Assembly (NCBI GenBank): GCA_034506175.1
Contig: JAPDQB010000004.1
Location: forward strand, 115,724-179,723
Direction: 5' to 3'
From: a candidate division KSB1 bacterium
Lineage (GTDB): Bacteria; Zhuqueibacterota; Zhuqueibacteria; Zhuqueibacterales; Zhuqueibacteraceae
DNA length: 64,000 nucleotides
In this document: positions 1-9,927 of the stretch, piece by piece
How positions within the stretch are numbered: position 1 is the first letter of the stretch
Layout: each line of letters starts with the position of its first letter
The notes under the pieces: model-generated
The model's database searches: none
What the model was told of the DNA's origin: nothing
What the model saw: the letters and a program-made list of their open reading frames with translations, nothing else
Translations under genes and position numbers: made by a program

Positions 1-2
1 CC

Positions 3-1364
3 GACAGCGGCGAGATTTGGGTCAACGGCACGCCGCGGCATTTCGCCAATCCCGCCGAGGCGATTGCCGCCGGCATCGGCGTCATTTATCAGGATTTCAA
101 GCTCGTTCCCGCGCTGTCGGTTGCCGAAAATATTTTGCTCGGCCATCAGCCGCGGCGGGGCAATGGCAGATCGCCGTTCATCGACTGGAAAAAATTGCGC
201 GCCGAAGCCCGGGCGTTGCTCGATCAAATCGGCGTCGAGCTGCCCTTGCAGCAACCGGTGGCGCGCCTCAGCGTCGCGCAGCAGCAGATGGTTGAGATCG
301 CCAAAGCATTACATCATCGCGCGCGGATCATCGCGATGGACGAGCCTTCGGCGACGCTCACCGACAAAGAACTGGCGCATTTGTTTGTGCTCATTCGTCG
401 ACTCACGAATGACGGCGTCGGCATCATTTATATTTCGCATCGCCTCGAAGAGATTTTTGAGATCGGTCATCGGCTCACCGTGCTGCGCGACGGCAAATGG
501 GTCACAACCACAGAAGTTGCCGGCGCCACTCGCCAGCAGCTCGTACAGTGGATGGTCGGACGAGAGCTGAAAGAGGAAAAAAACGAAAAAAAGACGAATA
601 CTCTTTCAAACGCCGCGGAAGTTTTACGTGTTGAAAATCTTGGCCGCGATTGGATACACGGGATCAGCTTCAGTGTAAATGCCGGTGAAATTTTCGGCAT
701 CGCCGGTCTCGTCGGCTCCGGCCGCACCGAAGTGGCGAGAATGATTTTCGGTGCCGATCGCAAACAAACCGGAAAAATTTTTCTCGACGGCAAAGAAATT
801 CATCCACGCTCGCCTGCCGAAGCCATCGGGTTTGGCATTGGGCTGTTGACGGAAGATCGCAATCGACAGGGGCTCATCATGGGGTTGAGCGTGCAGGAAA
901 ATATCGTGCTGAGCAGCTACGATAAATTGCGCGCCGGCTGGAAAATCAACTGGCGGCGCGTGAGAGAAACAGCGCGGGCTCACGTCGAACGCTTGCGCAT
1001 CCGCACGCCGTCGCTGGTGCAAAAAGTCGCCAACCTCAGCGGCGGCAACCGCCAGAAAGTCGTGCTGGCGCGCTGGCTGGCGACGAATTGCCGCGTGCTG
1101 ATTTTTGACGAGCCGACATGGGGCATCGACGTCGGCGTCAAACGCGAGATTCACGCGCTGATCCGGAATCTTGCCGCTGAAGGCCGCGCCGTCATTGTCA
1201 TCTCTTCGGATTTGCCGGAAGTGATGAGCCTTGCCGATCGCATCGGCGTAATGTGGGAAGGGCAATTGGCCGGCATTCTCTTACGCGAAGAAGCGACACC
1301 GGAGAAGATTATGCATCTGGCGACGGGGCACGGAGCAGGGGGGCAGGTTGCAAATGGCAGATGA
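3..1364 (+). CDS. Sugar ABC transporter ATP-binding protein, 5' partial
   Basis: Two-cassette ATPase of the RbsA/MglA/XylG type, which powers import of a monosaccharide through an RbsC-like permease. The reading frame is open to the window edge, so the start and first Walker A motif are missing; the frame begins with residues like DSGEIWVNG. The first cassette keeps the Walker B region (IIAMDEPSATL) and the H-loop (YISHRLEE). The second cassette has a degenerate P-loop (GLVGSGRTE), a signature LSGGNRQK and Walker B LIFDEPTWGID, typical of this family. The permease follows at 1675. No periplasmic binding protein is visible; it may lie upstream. The sugar cannot be told from sequence, though the mannosidase downstream suggests glycan-derived sugars. 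Confidence 0.93.
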   Translation, partial: DSGEIWVNGTPRHFANPAEAIAAGIGVIYQDFKLVPALSVAENILLGHQPRRGNGRSPFIDWKKLRAEARALLDQIGVELPLQQPVARLSVAQQQMVEIAKALHHRARIIAMDEPSATLTDKELAHLFVLIRRLTNDGVGIIYISHRLEEIFEIGHRLTVLRDGKWVTTTEVAGATRQQLVQWMVGRELKEEKNEKKTNTLSNAAEVLRVENLGRDWIHGISFSVNAGEIFGIAGLVGSGRTEVARMIFGADRKQTGKIFLDGKEIHPRSPAEAIGFGIGLLTEDRNRQGLIMGLSVQENIVLSSYDKLRAGWKINWRRVRETARAHVERLRIRTPSLVQKVANLSGGNRQKVVLARWLATNCRVLIFDEPTWGIDVGVKREIHALIRNLAAEGRAVIVISSDLPEVMSLADRIGVMWEGQLAGILLREEATPEKIMHLATGHGAGGQVANGR

Positions 1365-1469
1365 GATGAAGATGGTGGCATAACCAAGGGCGAGTGGAGA
1401 ACCGTGATCAGCCGCACTGACTTGCAAAAAATTGCACAGGCCAAATATGAAAAATAAATATATGCGTGA

Positions 1470-1631
1470 ATGGTCAGTCGTAAGGGCGATGAATATATCT
1501 GCGAGGAAACAGGTGACGACCTGGTGCTGATGAAAGACAAAAAGGGGCGCGTTATTGGCTTTGAAAAATTGAATTTTTCGGTTGTCCCAACCCAGCCATT
1601 GCGAGTCGCTTTTGAAACGGTCGCAGCTTGA
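1470..1631 (+). CDS. Small DUF2283-like protein
   Basis: A 53-residue frame in the gap between the transporter ATPase and permease. Its centre reads DLVLMKDKKGRVIGFEKLNF, matching the end of DUF2283 proteins, which usually have a short acidic strand followed by a G-x-h-I-G-h-E-h-L motif. Such proteins often occur with DUF4258 toxins. The start ATG at 1470 follows an in-frame TGA, so the usual N-terminal part (the YDxxADxLYI strand) is missing and the gene may be a truncated remnant. It breaks up an otherwise standard transporter operon, suggesting insertion. Family assignment is from motif recognition only. Confidence 0.4.
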   Translation: MVSRKGDEYICEETGDDLVLMKDKKGRVIGFEKLNFSVVPTQPLRVAFETVAA

Positions 1632-1674
1632 CAAATGACTCAATTCAAAAAATAAACCAAACCCGAGGGAGTGA

Positions 1675-2712
1675 GTGAATCCAGAAGCCGCCCAACAAGT
1701 TCGACTATCGCCAACGCCTGGCACCGGCCGGGAATTGTCGTTATCCGCGCCAAGCAAGACGAGCGTGCGGCCGCTCTTGCGCCACGTGCAAGAATATGGC
1801 ATCCTTGCCGCGTTCATCATCGAGTTCGCGTTTTTCTCCCTGGTTTCCGACCACTTCCTCACCCCCGAGAATCTCATCAACGTCACGCTGCAAACTTCCA
1901 TCATCGCGATTATCGCCGCCGGCATGACGTTCGTGATTTTGACCGCGGGCATCGATCTGTCCGTGGGCAGCTTGGTGGCACTGACCGGCGTGGTGGCCGC
2001 GTGGATTTTGAAATTCAATTTGCCGCCGGCAATCGGCTTGAGTCTGGCGATCATCGGCGGTTTGCTCGTCGGCGTGCTCTCGGGCGCGATCGCCGGATTT
2101 TTCATCACCTGTTTTCGCGTGACGCCATTCATCACGACACTGGCGCTGATGACGGTTTGGCGCGGTCTGGCTTACATCTGGGTCGATGGCCGGCCGATTT
2201 GGGGCTTGCCGCCGATTTTCGACGCGCTCGGCGGCAGCCGCATTTTCGGCATTCCGTTGCCGAGTCTCGTGATGCTGACCGTTTTTTTGCTGGCCTGGTT
2301 TACACTGCAGCACACGCCGTTTGGCCGCCATGTTTATGCGGTCGGCGGCAACGCCGAAGCCGCGCGTTTGGCCGGCATCGCCACCCGAAAAACGTTGATG
2401 TTGGTGTACATCATTTGCGGGGCGATGGCGTCTTTGAGCGGCATCCTGCTCGCCTCGCGCATGTCGAGCGGCCAGCCGAACGCCGGCCTGATGTATGAGC
2501 TTGACGTCATCGCCGCCGTTGTTGTCGGCGGCACCAGCCTCTTCGGCGGACACGGCTCGGTCGCCGGCACTTTCATCGGCGCCATGCTCATCGGCGTTTT
2601 GCGCAACGGCTTGAACCTCACCGGCGTCGGCAGTTACGTCCAACAAGTCATACTGGGCATCGTGATTTTGCTCGCCGTTTTGCTCGATCAATTGAAGAAA
2701 AGTGAAGCGTAA
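1675..2712 (+). CDS. Sugar ABC transporter permease (RbsC-like)
   Basis: A 345-residue inner-membrane permease of the ribose/galactose/xylose importer family, partner of the ATPase at 3-1364. It has about eight to ten hydrophobic segments and family-typical stretches such as MTFVILTAGIDLSVGS and AVGGNAEAARLAGI, the latter carrying the EAA-type cytoplasmic loop that docks the ATPase. The GTG start at 1675 is chosen because GAGGGA lies at 1665-1670, four bases upstream. Length is normal for the family (about 310-350). The gene ends 30 bases before the mannosidase, which suggests co-transcription. Confidence 0.93.
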   Translation: MNPEAAQQVRLSPTPGTGRELSLSAPSKTSVRPLLRHVQEYGILAAFIIEFAFFSLVSDHFLTPENLINVTLQTSIIAIIAAGMTFVILTAGIDLSVGSLVALTGVVAAWILKFNLPPAIGLSLAIIGGLLVGVLSGAIAGFFITCFRVTPFITTLALMTVWRGLAYIWVDGRPIWGLPPIFDALGGSRIFGIPLPSLVMLTVFLLAWFTLQHTPFGRHVYAVGGNAEAARLAGIATRKTLMLVYIICGAMASLSGILLASRMSSGQPNAGLMYELDVIAAVVVGGTSLFGGHGSVAGTFIGAMLIGVLRNGLNLTGVGSYVQQVILGIVILLAVLLDQLKKSEA

Positions 2713-2742
2713 AATTTAAAACGTAAGTATCGCGAGGGAGAA

Positions 2743-5643
2743 ATGTCGAGAATGCCTCCATACGGGCCAGTTGTGTATCAACCAAAGGAAGCCCAGACCA
2801 TGTCGAAAACAACCGTTCGGTACAAGCTGCACGTGGTTTCTCATACGCATTGGGACCGCGAGTGGTGCAGTCCTTTTCAACACTATCGCCAGCGTCTCGT
2901 TCGTCTCATCGATCGTTTGCTCGATCTGATGGAGCGCAACAGCGAGTATCGCTATTTCGTCCTTGACGGCCAGGCGATTTTGCTTGAGGATTATTTCGCC
3001 ATTCGCCCTGAGAATCGCGAGCGTTTCAAGTCGTTGGTACAAAATGGCCGCGTGGAGATCGGCCCGTGGTATGTGCTGCCGGATGAATTTTTGGTGAGCG
3101 AAGAAGCTTTGATTCGTAATTTGCAAACCGGCCATCGCCTCGCCGGCGAATATGGCGGCGTGATGAAAGTCGGCTATTTGCCGGATGTCTTCGGCCACAT
3201 CGCGCAGATGCCGCAAATTCTGCGGGGCTTCAACATCGACAATTTTGTTTTTACTCGCGGCCTTGGCGATGAAGAAGACCACCTCGGCACGGAATTTTTG
3301 TGGATTGCGCCGGACGGCAGCCGCGTGCTCGCCGTTTATCAGCGCAACGGCTATTGCAACGGCGTCGATCTTGGCTTCGAAGGCCCTGGCGATCATGCCG
3401 GTGAGGCCCCACGTTTTGATGTGCTTATCGCCCGTCTCCATCAAGAGATCCAAAAGATCGGCCACGTCGCCAAAGCTGCGAGCGATGGCACGAAACATAT
3501 TCTCATCAACAACGGCTGTGATCACCAAGAGCCGCAGCCGGAATTGCCGCGCCTGCTGAATTATGCGAACTCGGTGTTGAAAGATGGCTCGACCGAGCAC
3601 ACGACCTTCTCGCGTTTTATTGCGACGCTGCGGCGCTCCGGTTTATCTTTTCCCAATCACTCCGGCGAGCTGCGCGGCGGCAAAAGCCATTATCTACTTT
3701 CCGGCGTGCTTTCATCGCGGATTTATTTGAAGCAGCAAAACGACGCCTGCGAGAGGTTGCTCGCCGGCTTCGCCGAGCCACTGGCTGCGCTCGCCTGGCT
3801 GCGCGCCGGCGCCAATTCCGGCGCGGGCTTTTTGACTTATGCCTGGAAGAAGCTGCTGTCCAATCATCCGCACGATTCGATCTGCGGCTGCAGCATCGAT
3901 TTGGTGCATCGCGAAATGCGCGGGCGTTTCGAAGAAGTCCGGCAGCTTGGCGAGAACGTCGTCGATGCGGCGTTGGAAACATTGGCGCAGCGTGTGCGCC
4001 GCAGTTCCACATCAGCCGAAAGCCCGAGTTTCATTGTGGCGAACTCATCAGCAACGCCTCGCCGCGAGGTGATGCGCGCGCTGGTGGTTTTGCCGCCCGC
4101 ACATCAATTCAAAACTCTCGCCGTCATCGACAGCAACAATCAGCCGCTGCCCACCAACGTCATCCGTTTCTGGCCGATAGCTTCGCGCGAAGAATTTCCG
4201 CTGCCGGAGGCCTTTACCAAACTCGGCGAAACCGCCGGGCGTCATCCACTGACTTACGAAGATAAACGCGCGCAACTGCTGCACGATCGCGCCAGCTTTG
4301 AGCTGGATTCACCAAAAGGCGAAAAACCGTGGCGCGTTGCTGAAATCGAATTTCTCACGCCGGAAATGGCGCCGGTGAGTTACCGGACTTTTTCCGTGCA
4401 GGCGCGCGACTCCGAAACGGCAAAACTGCCGGAAGATTTTCAAGGCGTGCGTGTCAAGGGCAACGTGGTCGAGAATGCTCATCTTCGCGTTAAGTTTTAT
4501 CCGGACGGCAGTTTTGATTTGTTTGATAAAGCCGCCAATCGGCAATATCAACGCTGCCACATTTTTGAAGACACCGAAGACGTCGGCGACGAGTACGATT
4601 ATTCGCCGGCGCCGAAGAGCCAAACGATTTGGAGCCGCGGCCGCAAAGGCAAGCTGCGCGTCGTGTATCACTCGAATCTGGCGGCGGAAATCGAAGTGAC
4701 CTTGAACCTGCCCTTGCCGGCTGAGTTTGACCGCAAGGCCAAACCCAAGGGCGCGCGCAGCAGAAAACTCATTTCATGCCTGCTTGAAATTCGTTTCACC
4801 CTCACGGCGGCAGCGCCTTACGTTGCGGTGCGGACGACTTTTCAAAATCTGGTGCGCGATCATCGTCTTCGCGTTCATTTTACGGCGCCGCTGGCAACCA
4901 GCAGCTCGCTGGCCGGCCAACAGTTTTATGTGATCGACCGGCCGCTGAAAAAACCGTCCGGAAAAAATTGGCTGCAACCGCCGGTTCCGGCCCAGCCGAT
5001 GCAGCATTTTTGCGCGGTGGAAGATCGCAAGGGCGGACTTGCACTTCTCACGCAAGGTTTATATGAATACGAAGCCCGGCGTGAGAAAAAAGGCACGGCG
5101 CTCATTCTCACCTTGCTGCGCGCCGTCGGCTGGCTGTCGCGCAATGATTTGGCGACGCGCCCGAATCACGCCGGCCCGGCTTTGCCCACGCCGGAAGCGC
5201 AATGTCAAGGCGAGCAGGTTTTTGAGTACGCGATTATGCCTTACGCCGGCCATTGGGAGAAAGCCGGTTTGCCGAACTGGGCGCAGCGTTATCGCGTGCC
5301 ACTTTTGGAAAAAACCTGCCGCAGCGCGCCTGGCGGCGGAAGCGCGCTGCCAGCGGATTTCTCGCTCTTTCGCCTCGAGCCGTCGTCGCTCGTCATCACC
5401 GCCGTCAAAAAATGTGACACGCGTGACACGATCGTGGTTCGTCTTTACAATGCCTCCGCCCAGCGCGTGCGCGGCAAGCTCCTCTGGGGCATGCCGGTGT
5501 CGCACGCCTGGAAACTCAACTTGCTGGAAGATCGTTTGGAGGAAGTCACCGTCTTTTCCAATTCGCGCGTCGATCTGGATTGCCCGGCGTGGCGCATCAC
5601 GACGGTCGAGTTGGAGATGAGCAAATCGGCGTTGGGGGTGTAG
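2743..5643 (+). CDS. Alpha-mannosidase, glycoside hydrolase family 38
   Basis: A 966-residue retaining alpha-mannosidase that hydrolyses terminal alpha-mannosides. The N-terminal catalytic domain has the zinc-site motif HTHWDREW at residues 34-41, and PDVFGH carries the likely nucleophile Asp148. The zinc-site HP.DSICGCSID follows near residue 375. The rest is the beta-rich middle and C-terminal GH38 region. No signal peptide is seen, so it is probably cytoplasmic and may act on oligosaccharides imported by the transporter directly upstream. An internal ATG at 2800 (MSKTTVRY) also has a purine-rich leader and would give 947 residues; 2743 is preferred for its closer GAGGGA leader at 2735. Confidence 0.93.
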   Translation: MSRMPPYGPVVYQPKEAQTMSKTTVRYKLHVVSHTHWDREWCSPFQHYRQRLVRLIDRLLDLMERNSEYRYFVLDGQAILLEDYFAIRPENRERFKSLVQNGRVEIGPWYVLPDEFLVSEEALIRNLQTGHRLAGEYGGVMKVGYLPDVFGHIAQMPQILRGFNIDNFVFTRGLGDEEDHLGTEFLWIAPDGSRVLAVYQRNGYCNGVDLGFEGPGDHAGEAPRFDVLIARLHQEIQKIGHVAKAASDGTKHILINNGCDHQEPQPELPRLLNYANSVLKDGSTEHTTFSRFIATLRRSGLSFPNHSGELRGGKSHYLLSGVLSSRIYLKQQNDACERLLAGFAEPLAALAWLRAGANSGAGFLTYAWKKLLSNHPHDSICGCSIDLVHREMRGRFEEVRQLGENVVDAALETLAQRVRRSSTSAESPSFIVANSSATPRREVMRALVVLPPAHQFKTLAVIDSNNQPLPTNVIRFWPIASREEFPLPEAFTKLGETAGRHPLTYEDKRAQLLHDRASFELDSPKGEKPWRVAEIEFLTPEMAPVSYRTFSVQARDSETAKLPEDFQGVRVKGNVVENAHLRVKFYPDGSFDLFDKAANRQYQRCHIFEDTEDVGDEYDYSPAPKSQTIWSRGRKGKLRVVYHSNLAAEIEVTLNLPLPAEFDRKAKPKGARSRKLISCLLEIRFTLTAAAPYVAVRTTFQNLVRDHRLRVHFTAPLATSSSLAGQQFYVIDRPLKKPSGKNWLQPPVPAQPMQHFCAVEDRKGGLALLTQGLYEYEARREKKGTALILTLLRAVGWLSRNDLATRPNHAGPALPTPEAQCQGEQVFEYAIMPYAGHWEKAGLPNWAQRYRVPLLEKTCRSAPGGGSALPADFSLFRLEPSSLVITAVKKCDTRDTIVVRLYNASAQRVRGKLLWGMPVSHAWKLNLLEDRLEEVTVFSNSRVDLDCPAWRITTVELEMSKSALGV

Positions 5644-5712
5644 AGGTTTTTGAGCCTTGCTTTTTTCTCAGAGAAATGTTATCATAAATTGAAACATCAA
5701 GAAGTCGATCAA

Positions 5713-6003
5713 ATGAAGACTGGCAAAGCGAGCGTGACTAAACGCAAAACTTCCACGAAGAAATTGGCGCGGGAAATTTATGGCGGTGAAGTTTACGAAT
5801 ATTATCCGCTCGGCCAATATGTGGTCGCCGCACCCGGCGTCTGCGGGGGCCGGCCGACTTTCAAGTATACGCGGCTGGAAGTGAGTTTTATTCTTGCTCT
5901 TCTTGCCACTGGCAAGACGATTCAGCAAGTTGTTCAAGCTTATTCTCTGAGCCGGCTTACACCGGAAGCCGTCCAAGAGGCGATCCGTCTTGTCGAAAGC
6001 TGA
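5713..6003 (+). CDS. DUF433 family protein (putative antitoxin)
   Basis: A 96-residue protein. The C-terminal 60 residues match DUF433: PGVCGGRPTFKYTRLEV, then ILALLATGKT and a helical YSLSRLTPEAVQEAI segment, a helix-turn-helix-like fold found in VapB-type antitoxins. The ATG at 5713 is chosen; the frame is open to a TTG at 5650, but that would add residues poor in family similarity. DUF433 genes usually precede a DUF5615 PIN-like toxin. None is present here: the next gene is an amidohydrolase 58 bases downstream, so this is an orphan or the toxin has been lost. Confidence 0.75.
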   Translation: MKTGKASVTKRKTSTKKLAREIYGGEVYEYYPLGQYVVAAPGVCGGRPTFKYTRLEVSFILALLATGKTIQQVVQAYSLSRLTPEAVQEAIRLVES

Positions 6004-6061
6004 TGTTATTCCAACATTGCTTCGCAAAATCGTTGAGCCTGCCTTTGTTAAAAAGATTATC

Positions 6062-7228
6062 ATGCTAAAAAACCTCCGCAATCTTGCCCACGAATACGTG
6101 CCCGAAATCACCGCCGCGCGCCGGCATCTGCATCAACATCCCGAGCTGAGTTGGCAGGAAAAAGAAACCACGGCGTTCATTCGAAAATTTCTCGCGCCGC
6201 TGAATATTGAGCTGCGCACGGCGGACAATTTTTACGCAACCGTTGCCATCATTCGCGGCGCCAAGCCCGGCCCAACCGTCGGCCTGCGCGCCGATATCGA
6301 TGCGCTGCCGATCGCTGAAAAGAGCGAACTGCCCTATCGCTCGCAAAATCCCGGCTGCATGCATGCCTGCGGCCACGACGGCCACACCGCAGTTTTGCTC
6401 GGTGCGACTAAAATTTTGGCGAAACTGCGTCACGAGCTGCGCGGTAACATTATTTGTGTCTTTCAACCGGCGGAAGAGCACAACGGTGGCGGCAAAGCGC
6501 TCTTGGCCTCGAATCTTTTGGCTGGTTTCGATGTCGGCGCTTTTTTCGCGCTGCATGCGTGGCCGTATTTGCCGGCCGGCGCGATCGGCGTTAAACGCGG
6601 CGCGATGATGTCGGCCATTGACGATTTTGAGATCATCATTCACGGCAAGGCCGGACATGCGGCGCATCCGCTTGCGGCCATCGATCCGGTGTTGATTGCG
6701 GCGCATGTCATTACCGCCGTGCAGAGTCTGGTCACACGCGAACGCCACGGTGCGGATCCGGCGGTGATCAGCATCACGATGGTTCACGGTGGCACGGCCG
6801 ATAATGTGATTCCGGCGGAAGTCCGTCTCGGCGGTACGATTCGCACGCTGCAGGCCGAGACGCGCGAGCGCCTAAATCGCCGCTTCATCGAATTGGTCGA
6901 GGGCGTGGCGCAATCGTTTGGCGGCCGCGCTGAAGTCAAAATTGATGCCGGCTACCCGGCGCTGGTCAATAATGATCGCCTGGTTGATTTTGTGGTAAAA
7001 ATTGCCAGTGAGATTGTTGGCGCATCGAAGGTCGTCGAATTAAAAGAACCGAGCATGGGCGGCGAAGATTTTGCGTACTATTTGCAAAAATATCCCGGCG
7101 CCATGTTTCGCCTCGGCGTCGGTCCGGCCTCGTCGCTGCACGCGGACACCTTTGACTTCAACGACGAGGCGCTGGAAACCGGCATGGCGACGATGGCAAC
7201 TTTGGCCGTCAAGTTTTTGGAACAATAG
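6062..7228 (+). CDS. M20D amidohydrolase (N-acyl amino acid/hippurate hydrolase type)
   Basis: A 388-residue metal-dependent amidohydrolase that removes acyl groups from amino acids. Motifs in order: GLRADIDALPI (metal and catalytic Asp), HACGHDGHTA (zinc ligands), PAEEHNGGG (catalytic Glu pair), a dimerisation domain around AIDDFEIIIHGKAGHAAHP, and C-terminal MGGEDFAYYL with the last metal ligand region. No signal peptide, so cytoplasmic. The ATG at 6062 gives the family N-terminus (LRNLAHEYVPEITAARRHLH); an upstream in-frame start at 5990 overlaps the previous gene and is less likely. Exact substrate unknown. Confidence 0.9.
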   Translation: MLKNLRNLAHEYVPEITAARRHLHQHPELSWQEKETTAFIRKFLAPLNIELRTADNFYATVAIIRGAKPGPTVGLRADIDALPIAEKSELPYRSQNPGCMHACGHDGHTAVLLGATKILAKLRHELRGNIICVFQPAEEHNGGGKALLASNLLAGFDVGAFFALHAWPYLPAGAIGVKRGAMMSAIDDFEIIIHGKAGHAAHPLAAIDPVLIAAHVITAVQSLVTRERHGADPAVISITMVHGGTADNVIPAEVRLGGTIRTLQAETRERLNRRFIELVEGVAQSFGGRAEVKIDAGYPALVNNDRLVDFVVKIASEIVGASKVVELKEPSMGGEDFAYYLQKYPGAMFRLGVGPASSLHADTFDFNDEALETGMATMATLAVKFLEQ

Positions 7229-7241
7229 CTACTGGAGTTTT

Positions 7242-7703
7242 ATGATTCGACTTTTTAAATTAAGCTGCCTTACGTTTATTATAGCCGCCGTTTCCGGTTT
7301 GTTTTTATCGTGCGAATTCGACCACGGCCTCGGCCCCTCTGCAACGAAGATCACCGGCCGGGTTATTTTTGATGATCCTGCGGCGCGGCCCGGCAACGTG
7401 GACGAAGTGCGGGTGGTGGCCACGGCGAAATTTCTGCCGGACGATTTGGGCGACGTTTATTTCAGCACGGCGGTGCGCTTTGATCTGGCGCAATCGACGT
7501 ATGAAATCTCGGCGCCGGCCGGCACTTATCCGGTGATTGGCGTTTTATGGAAAGAGCGCGGCAAAAATTGGGACATTAAAAAATTGATCGGCATTTACGG
7601 CGTCAAAAAGGATTCGACACTCGCGCCGCGCGCCGTGCACATCACCAAAGCCAATCCGGTCGCCAGCAACGTCGATATTTTTGCGTATTGGAAAATCAAC
7701 TAA
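7242..7703 (+). CDS. Lipoprotein, short paralogue flanking a TonB receptor
   Basis: A 153-residue secreted protein, likely a lipoprotein: the N-terminus is a hydrophobic signal ending FLSC, with Cys as the predicted lipid-attachment residue. The mature part starts EFDHGLGP and continues with a compact beta-rich domain ending in GTYPVIGVLWKERG and WDIKKLIGIYG. The same order (DHGL, GTYPAAGVLW, WDI..ILGIYGL) appears in the first domain of the lipoprotein at 9927, so the two are paralogues. It starts 13 bases after the amidohydrolase and 28 bases before the TonB receptor. I do not recognise the family; a substrate-binding or receptor-accessory role is inferred from position. Confidence 0.75.
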   Translation: MIRLFKLSCLTFIIAAVSGLFLSCEFDHGLGPSATKITGRVIFDDPAARPGNVDEVRVVATAKFLPDDLGDVYFSTAVRFDLAQSTYEISAPAGTYPVIGVLWKERGKNWDIKKLIGIYGVKKDSTLAPRAVHITKANPVASNVDIFAYWKIN

Positions 7704-7731
7704 CCGAGCGGGAGTTCTGCGGAAATTTGAT

Positions 7732-9927
7732 ATGAAAAATGTAAATTTGATTTGTGAAAATAAGATTCTTGTTGTGAAAATTTGTTCTGCGATTTTTCTG
7801 TTGATTTTTACCGCCTTTTTGCAGGCTCAGCCATCGGGCAAAATCAGCGGCGTGGTTGCGGATGCGGAAACCAAGACGCCGCTCAGCGGCGCGAATGTGT
7901 GGGTCACCAAGACGCTTTTGGGCGCCAGCACCGATGAGAACGGCCGGTTCGTGATTCGGCGCGTGCCGCCGGGTGATTACCTTTTGAGAATTTCCTTCAT
8001 CGGTTATCGCACCGAGCAGATACGAGTCCGCGTGCAGCGCGATTCCACCTCGCAGATTCAAATCGCCTTGCAGCCCTCGGCCGTGCAATCGGAGACGATC
8101 ATCGTCACCGGCTCGCGCCAGCAGGAAGATTTGCAGCGCGCCGCCAACAGCGTCAGCGTCGTCACGCCAACAGAGATTCGCCGCCGCAATCGCTTTCGCA
8201 TCGACGAGAGCTTGCAAAGCATCGCCGGCATCACCCTTGTTGGCGAGAACGTGAACGTGCGCGGCGGTTCCGGCTACGCGCTGCTCGGCCTCGGCGCCAG
8301 CCGCGTGCTCATGCTGATCGACGACGTGCCGGTGTTGACCAGCGATCTCGGCCGTGCCAACTGGGATCTTCTGCCGGTCACCGAAGTCGAGCGCGTCGAA
8401 GTTTTGAAAGGCGCGGCCTCGGTGTTGTACGGCTCCGGCGGCATCAGCGGCGTGATCAACATTCTCACCAAACGTCCGACCGCGACGCCGTCATTCAGTT
8501 TTCGCCAGAGCGCCGGCGTGTATGACGAGCCTTCGGTGCCGGAATGGAAATGGACGAATCGCACGCTGTATTATTATCGCACCGACGCCAGTTACAGCCA
8601 AACGTTCTACCGGCTGGGTTTGCGTCTCGCAGTGTCGCGGCACGAGTCAACCGGCGACCGCGACCGCGGCGATTTCCGGCGCTGGTATTTTACCGGCAAA
8701 GCGGACTACAGACTTCCCGACAATTCGAATCTGGCGCTGTTTGCGACCTACAGCCGGGACGCACGCGGCTTCTTTTTCAAACTGCAAGATCTCAATTCAC
8801 CTTTGATCAGCGACACGCAGGATCGCGTCAAGCTCGACGGCATCGCGGCCTCGCTGGTTTACAACAAGCTTTTTTCACCGGTCTTCTCGACCAAAATTCG
8901 TTTTTCGTTCAATTCGCAGCTTATCGGCTTGCCCTCGGAGCTGGCGAAGGATTTCAAACCGGCGCTGGGATTCAGCGGGGAAGCGCAGTGGAATTGGCTG
9001 CCGCATTCGGCTCACAGTGTGGTGTTCGGTGTCGATTACAAGCGCGACGAGGCCGAATCAAAACATTACGGCTCGCATCGCGGCAATGCGATTTCACCCT
9101 ATTTTCAAGACATTTGGAAACTCTCGAATATCTGGCAAATTCACGCCGGTTTGCGTTACGATAGCTACATTCTCGTCGGTGATTCGGCGGAGACGCAGTT
9201 GAGTCCGAAATTCGGCGCGAGCTATAATTTTTTGCCCGGCTCGATTTTGCATTTTTCCATCGGGCGCGGCTTTCGCTCGCCTTCGATTGCCGAGCGCTTC
9301 AGCCAGTTTCGCAGCCGCGGCGGCTTTGAGCTGAAAAGCAATCCCGACTTGCAGCCGGAACGCTCGACGCTTTTCGACGCCGGTTTGCGCCAGCGTGTGG
9401 GCGAAAATGTTTCCGCCGAGGTGACGGCGTTTTGGAACCAGTACGACAATCTGATCGAGCTCGACACGAAAAATATTCCAGTGTTGCGTTTTCTCAATTA
9501 TCCGCGCACGCGCATGCGTGGCATCGAAACGCAATTCAAAGGCCGTTGGTGGGGCCATCGCCTGGGCTTGGAAACGGCGATGAGCTGGATGGAAGCGCAA
9601 AGTTTGTCGGACGATCCGGCGAGCGGGTTGAAGAAAAATCAAACGCTGCCATACCGTCCGAAATTCACGGCGTTTGTTTCACCTTCGTTCTCGCTCGGCC
9701 CGGCGACGCTCGAGGCGGATTACCGCCATGTTTCGCGTTATGATAAAACGCTGCAATTTCCGGAGGAAGTGCCGCTCAAAAATTGGGATGTGCGCCTGCA
9801 TTACCGCTGGCGCCAATTGGGCCTGCAGCTCGGCGTGAAGAACGCAGTGAATTACAATCACGCCCCGATCGAGCGCAACATCGGAGAAATTCGCAATTTT
9901 TATTTTGCGGTGAATGGAGAGTTTTAA
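7732..9927 (+). CDS. TonB-dependent outer-membrane receptor
   Basis: A 731-residue receptor for energised uptake across the outer membrane. After a signal peptide ending near LQAQ there is a carboxypeptidase-regulatory-like domain (GKISGVVADAETKTPLSGANVWV), then the plug domain (RIDESLQSIAGI, VNVRGGSGY, VEVLKGAASVLYGSGGISGVINI), and a beta-barrel to the C-terminal aromatic residue (FYFAVNGEF). The extra N-terminal domain is typical of Bacteroidetes-like receptors. The ATG at 7732 gives a clean signal sequence. Flanking lipoproteins at 7242 and 9927 probably work with it. Substrate unknown; no Fur box or riboswitch was seen. Confidence 0.92.
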   Translation: MKNVNLICENKILVVKICSAIFLLIFTAFLQAQPSGKISGVVADAETKTPLSGANVWVTKTLLGASTDENGRFVIRRVPPGDYLLRISFIGYRTEQIRVRVQRDSTSQIQIALQPSAVQSETIIVTGSRQQEDLQRAANSVSVVTPTEIRRRNRFRIDESLQSIAGITLVGENVNVRGGSGYALLGLGASRVLMLIDDVPVLTSDLGRANWDLLPVTEVERVEVLKGAASVLYGSGGISGVINILTKRPTATPSFSFRQSAGVYDEPSVPEWKWTNRTLYYYRTDASYSQTFYRLGLRLAVSRHESTGDRDRGDFRRWYFTGKADYRLPDNSNLALFATYSRDARGFFFKLQDLNSPLISDTQDRVKLDGIAASLVYNKLFSPVFSTKIRFSFNSQLIGLPSELAKDFKPALGFSGEAQWNWLPHSAHSVVFGVDYKRDEAESKHYGSHRGNAISPYFQDIWKLSNIWQIHAGLRYDSYILVGDSAETQLSPKFGASYNFLPGSILHFSIGRGFRSPSIAERFSQFRSRGGFELKSNPDLQPERSTLFDAGLRQRVGENVSAEVTAFWNQYDNLIELDTKNIPVLRFLNYPRTRMRGIETQFKGRWWGHRLGLETAMSWMEAQSLSDDPASGLKKNQTLPYRPKFTAFVSPSFSLGPATLEADYRHVSRYDKTLQFPEEVPLKNWDVRLHYRWRQLGLQLGVKNAVNYNHAPIERNIGEIRNFYFAVNGEF